Of a stretch of DNA of 64,000 bases, positions 61,650 to 64,000 are shown in pieces. The position numbers and the translations under genes were made by a program. How positions within the stretch are numbered: position 1 is the stretch's first letter; each line of letters starts with the position of its first letter. Origin of the DNA: Leisingera aquaemixtae (GTDB lineage Bacteria > Pseudomonadota > Alphaproteobacteria > Rhodobacterales > Rhodobacteraceae); NCBI RefSeq assembly GCF_019801145.1, contig NZ_JAHVJQ010000005.1:1-64000 (forward strand). The letters are read 5' to 3'. The notes beneath the pieces are model-generated. The model was not told where the DNA came from and did no database searches. It was given only the letters and a program-made list of their open reading frames with translations.

Positions 61650-62561
61650 ATGACTGAAAGCACACCGATGCCCGATAGCTCCAAAGTCTTTACCTACGAG
61701 GTGGACGGCCTTGCCTACACCGTCACCGTTTATGAGGAAAACGGCGCGTTTTACGCCGATATCACTGTCGATGAAGGCGCCATGGACGTGAACGCCATCT
61801 ATTTCGGCGACGATGAATTCTCCGGCTCCAGCGACTCCTTAAAAGGGCCGCTGAAGATGAACGGCGCCAGCCTTGATGGCGAGAAGGTTCAGTGGGACGA
61901 GGCCACAGCGCTCAGCGATCCCGGCCTTGGCCCGGAGGGCGAGGACAAGGAAACCTATCTGCAGACCGGCGACACGCTGACCGTCTCCCTGGACATCGGC
62001 AGCCTGGACGAGATCGACATTTTCGGCATCCGCGCCACCTCCACCAGCACCGACGCGGGCTCCATCAAGGGTGTCAGCGACGACCCCGAGGAACCGGAAG
62101 AGCCGGAGGACCCGGAAGAGCCCACCTTTGAAAAGGTCTTCTTCGGCGAGGTGTTCACGGCGTCCGGCGACCCGCAGGGCGGCACCTACATTCTGGACGA
62201 AGAGCCCGACCCAAACCCCTATGGCAACCTGGCCCTGCCCGAAGGCACCGAGCCGGTGTTCGAGAACTACCTCAGCTTTTTCCTGTCCGATGAGGTCGGC
62301 GGCGATCTGGCCGCGGTGCAGGGCGTGGTCTTCTATGGCACCGGCGAGGACGGCAATCCGGAAGAGCTGTTCCGCATCGAGGCGCCGGATGGCGGCTTCC
62401 AGGACGCTGATGAGCTGCTGGCGGCCTATGACGATGCGCTCGAAGGGACTGAGGACCTCTCCGGCCAGGACCTGATGGCGGCGCTGAGCCTGGACGACTA
62501 TGCAGAGCCGGAACCGGCCGGCGAGGAAGAGCTGGACGCGCAAGAGTTCGACCTCGCCTGA
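61650..62561 (+). CDS. Very acidic unknown protein
   Basis: This 303-residue protein has about one acidic residue in four. Its first half looks beta-rich (VFTYEVDGLAYTVTVYEENG; FYADITVDEGAMDVNAIYFG; DTLTVSLDIGSLDEIDIFGI), then a Glu/Pro hinge (EEPEEPEDPEEP, about 148-159), then a second beta-rich part (TYILDEEPDPN; NYLSFFLSDEVGGDL). No signal peptide is seen. It may be a type I-secreted or surface protein. I recognise no family. Confidence 0.7.
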   Translation: MTESTPMPDSSKVFTYEVDGLAYTVTVYEENGAFYADITVDEGAMDVNAIYFGDDEFSGSSDSLKGPLKMNGASLDGEKVQWDEATALSDPGLGPEGEDKETYLQTGDTLTVSLDIGSLDEIDIFGIRATSTSTDAGSIKGVSDDPEEPEEPEDPEEPTFEKVFFGEVFTASGDPQGGTYILDEEPDPNPYGNLALPEGTEPVFENYLSFFLSDEVGGDLAAVQGVVFYGTGEDGNPEELFRIEAPDGGFQDADELLAAYDDALEGTEDLSGQDLMAALSLDDYAEPEPAGEEELDAQEFDLA

Positions 62562-62757
62562 CCTGCAGGCGGGCGCCCGGCCACCCTGCCGCCCGGCCAC
62601 AGGCGGCAGCGCACGCATCGTTCACCGCATCTTGTCCAGCCCCACCCCAATGGGTTGAGCCGCTGCCGCGTGATCTTTCCCCGCTGCGCCCTATTGCCAC
62701 AGCGCTCTGCTTGCACGACAGTCCGGCGCACAGAAAAAACCGTTAGGGACAGCGGAC

Positions 62758-63564
62758 ATGGAACAACTTATCGAACAGGCGGGCGCGCTGTGGCCGCTGC
62801 TGGTGGCAGGGGTCAAGGCGCTGGTGGTGCTGATCCTCGGCTGGATCGCAACCGGCTGGATCAGCGCCGCTGTGCGCAACCGCATCAACAAGACACCGCA
62901 GATCGACCCGACGCTGGGCAATTTCGCCGCCAGCATGATCCGCTGGGCGCTGCTGGCGGTAGTGCTGGTTGCCATCCTCAACATCTTCGGGATCGAGGCC
63001 ACCAGCCTGGTGGCGATGCTGGGCGCCGCCACCCTGGCCATCGGCCTGGCTCTTCAGGGCACGCTCAGCGATCTGGCAGCGGGCTTCATGCTGGTCCTGT
63101 TCCGCCCCTACAAGATCGGCCAGTATGTCGACATCGGCGGCACCGCCGGCACGGTGAAGGACGTGAACCTGTTCGTGACTGAGCTGGCGACACCCGACAA
63201 CGTGCAGATCATCGTTCCCAACGGCCAGGCCTGGGGCTCTGTCATCACCAACTTCTCGCACCACCCCACCCGCCGCGTCGACATGGTGTTCGGCATCGAC
63301 TACGGCGACAGCGCCGAGACTGCCAAGGCAATCATCCTGACTGCGGCCAATGCCGATTCCCGGGTGCTGCAGGATCCGGAACCCTGGGTCCGGGTCACCA
63401 ATCTGGGCGACAGCTCAGTCGATCTGACCGCGCGGGTCTGGTGCAAGGCCGAGGATTACTGGGAGCTGAAATTCGCCCTGACCCAGGGTGTGAAGGAAGC
63501 CTTCGATGCCAAGGGCATCTCGATTCCCTATCCGCATTCGGTGGAAATCAAGAAAGCGGGCTGA
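62758..63564 (+). CDS. mscS: Small-conductance mechanosensitive channel MscS
   Basis: This 268-residue channel has three N-terminal helices, the pore helix with ATLAIGLALQGTLSDLAAGF, the beta domain (YKIGQYVDIGGTAGTVKDVN; TPDNVQIIVPNGQAWGSVIT) and a C-terminal cytoplasmic domain ending IPYPHSVEI. It protects against hypo-osmotic shock. The length and motifs match E. coli MscS. Confidence 0.96.
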   Translation: MEQLIEQAGALWPLLVAGVKALVVLILGWIATGWISAAVRNRINKTPQIDPTLGNFAASMIRWALLAVVLVAILNIFGIEATSLVAMLGAATLAIGLALQGTLSDLAAGFMLVLFRPYKIGQYVDIGGTAGTVKDVNLFVTELATPDNVQIIVPNGQAWGSVITNFSHHPTRRVDMVFGIDYGDSAETAKAIILTAANADSRVLQDPEPWVRVTNLGDSSVDLTARVWCKAEDYWELKFALTQGVKEAFDAKGISIPYPHSVEIKKAG

Positions 63565-63621
63565 GGGCTCCTGCCCGGCTTCTGCCCCTGCCGGGGCCGC
63601 ATCCCGCCTTTGGCGGGGCGC

Positions 63622-64000
63622 TTATCTGTCCTGGGGCGTCCGGGCGGCGGTTCTGGCCTTGGCCTCCGCCTGGCGGGTGCGGGCCGCGCGGGCCCGCTCC
63701 TGCCGCCTGTCGTCCGGCTCAGCAGGCGGCATGCCGCACAGCACTGTCATCCCGTCTTCATCCACAAAGGCCCACTGCGCTGCCATCAGCTGATAGCTCT
63801 TCACTTCCCAGCCGGACTCGTCGGGCTGGAAGCGGAACCGCCAGGTGCCGCGCACCTGCACCGGCAGCCGCAGCCGGCTGATCTGGTTCATCGCCTCATG
63901 GCCGTTCAGGGCCGACCGCGCTCCCTGCATCCGCAGCTTGCGCATCCGCTCGACCAGGCTCGCGGCCTCGCGCAGGCGGCGGCCGGCAAAAACCACCTCG
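63622..64000 (-). CDS. Unknown basic protein, cut by the window end
   Basis: The frame is open through to the window edge, so the N-terminus is probably missing; a GTG at 63996 is the first in-window start. The visible 124 residues include a basic helix (LREAASLVERMRKLRMQ), a beta-rich stretch (GTWRFRFQPDESGWEVKSYQ; WAFVDEDGMTVLCGM) and an Arg/Ala-rich tail. No family recognised. It is convergent with mscS. Confidence 0.6.
   Translation of the reverse strand, partial: EVVFAGRRLREAASLVERMRKLRMQGARSALNGHEAMNQISRLRLPVQVRGTWRFRFQPDESGWEVKSYQLMAAQWAFVDEDGMTVLCGMPPAEPDDRRQERARAARTRQAEAKARTAARTPQDR

Noticed and set aside
1-64000. CRISPR arrays, rRNA operons, IS elements with DDE transposases, complete prophage
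   Set aside because: No regular spaced repeats, rRNA motifs, transposase domains or phage structural genes were seen anywhere in the window.

Overview
The window comes from the chromosome of a GC-rich alphaproteobacterium of the Rhodobacteraceae, most likely the roseobacter group near Leisingera, Phaeobacter or Ruegeria (an inference). The grounds are FnrL with ccoNOQP and hemN, the TrcR (DUF1013) regulator, a COQ9 protein, membrane-anchored cytochrome c, an RTX/CAP secreted protein, many LysR regulators and codon choice rich in G and C at third positions. Only the first 8.9 kb departs from this; it is visibly more AT-rich.

Region 1 (93-8893) is an acquired element bounded by a perfect 262-bp inverted repeat (93-354 and 8632-8893). 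Inside are a DUF805 membrane protein, a small XRE regulator, a zinc-ribbon/HEPN protein, a four-gene integrase operon with two tiny overlapping leader genes and an ATGA-coupled 57-residue tail gene, and a two-gene nuclease-helicase pair that resembles AbpAB, a relative of Hachiman anti-phage defence. A tyrosine recombinase in the middle of long inverted rather than direct repeats is unusual. This is the best candidate for an undescribed system.

Region 2 (8.9-22.6 kb) is core genome: a LysR gene, a small protein, a DUF2270 protein with an upstream FNR box and a candidate antisense small RNA, a cation/Ca exchanger, an outer-membrane barrel, then the low-oxygen respiration block: ccoNOQP, a tandem universal stress protein, fnrL and hemN, with FNR boxes in both divergent promoters. 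An SHMT-like enzyme with its own LysR lies between them.

Region 3 (22.8-30.7 kb) holds the yejABEF peptide importer, a DUF333 lipoprotein, membrane cytochrome c and pheA. Region 4 (30.9-41.7 kb) has the SRP RNA, a 2',3'-cyclic-nucleotide phosphodiesterase-like protein, nudC, a TetR/hydrolase pair with twin operators, an orphan cobalamin riboswitch driving a Cys-rich ferredoxin-like protein, a phosphatase, and the dnaX-ybaB-recR recombination/replication block.

Region 5 (41.7-56.2 kb) has a translationally coupled AspH-type dioxygenase and threonine aldolase with a divergent LysR and a perfect operator, a GAF hybrid histidine kinase, trcR, RNase T2, a quinone oxidoreductase, a methyltransferase, coq9 and rpsU, a 0.7-kb gene-free stretch, the RTX-CAP protein and ppk2. 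Region 6 (56.4-64 kb) has a CPBP protease, an Lrp regulator and ald, DUF465 and LysR genes, a LysE exporter, an acidic unknown protein, an MscS channel and a gene cut by the window end.
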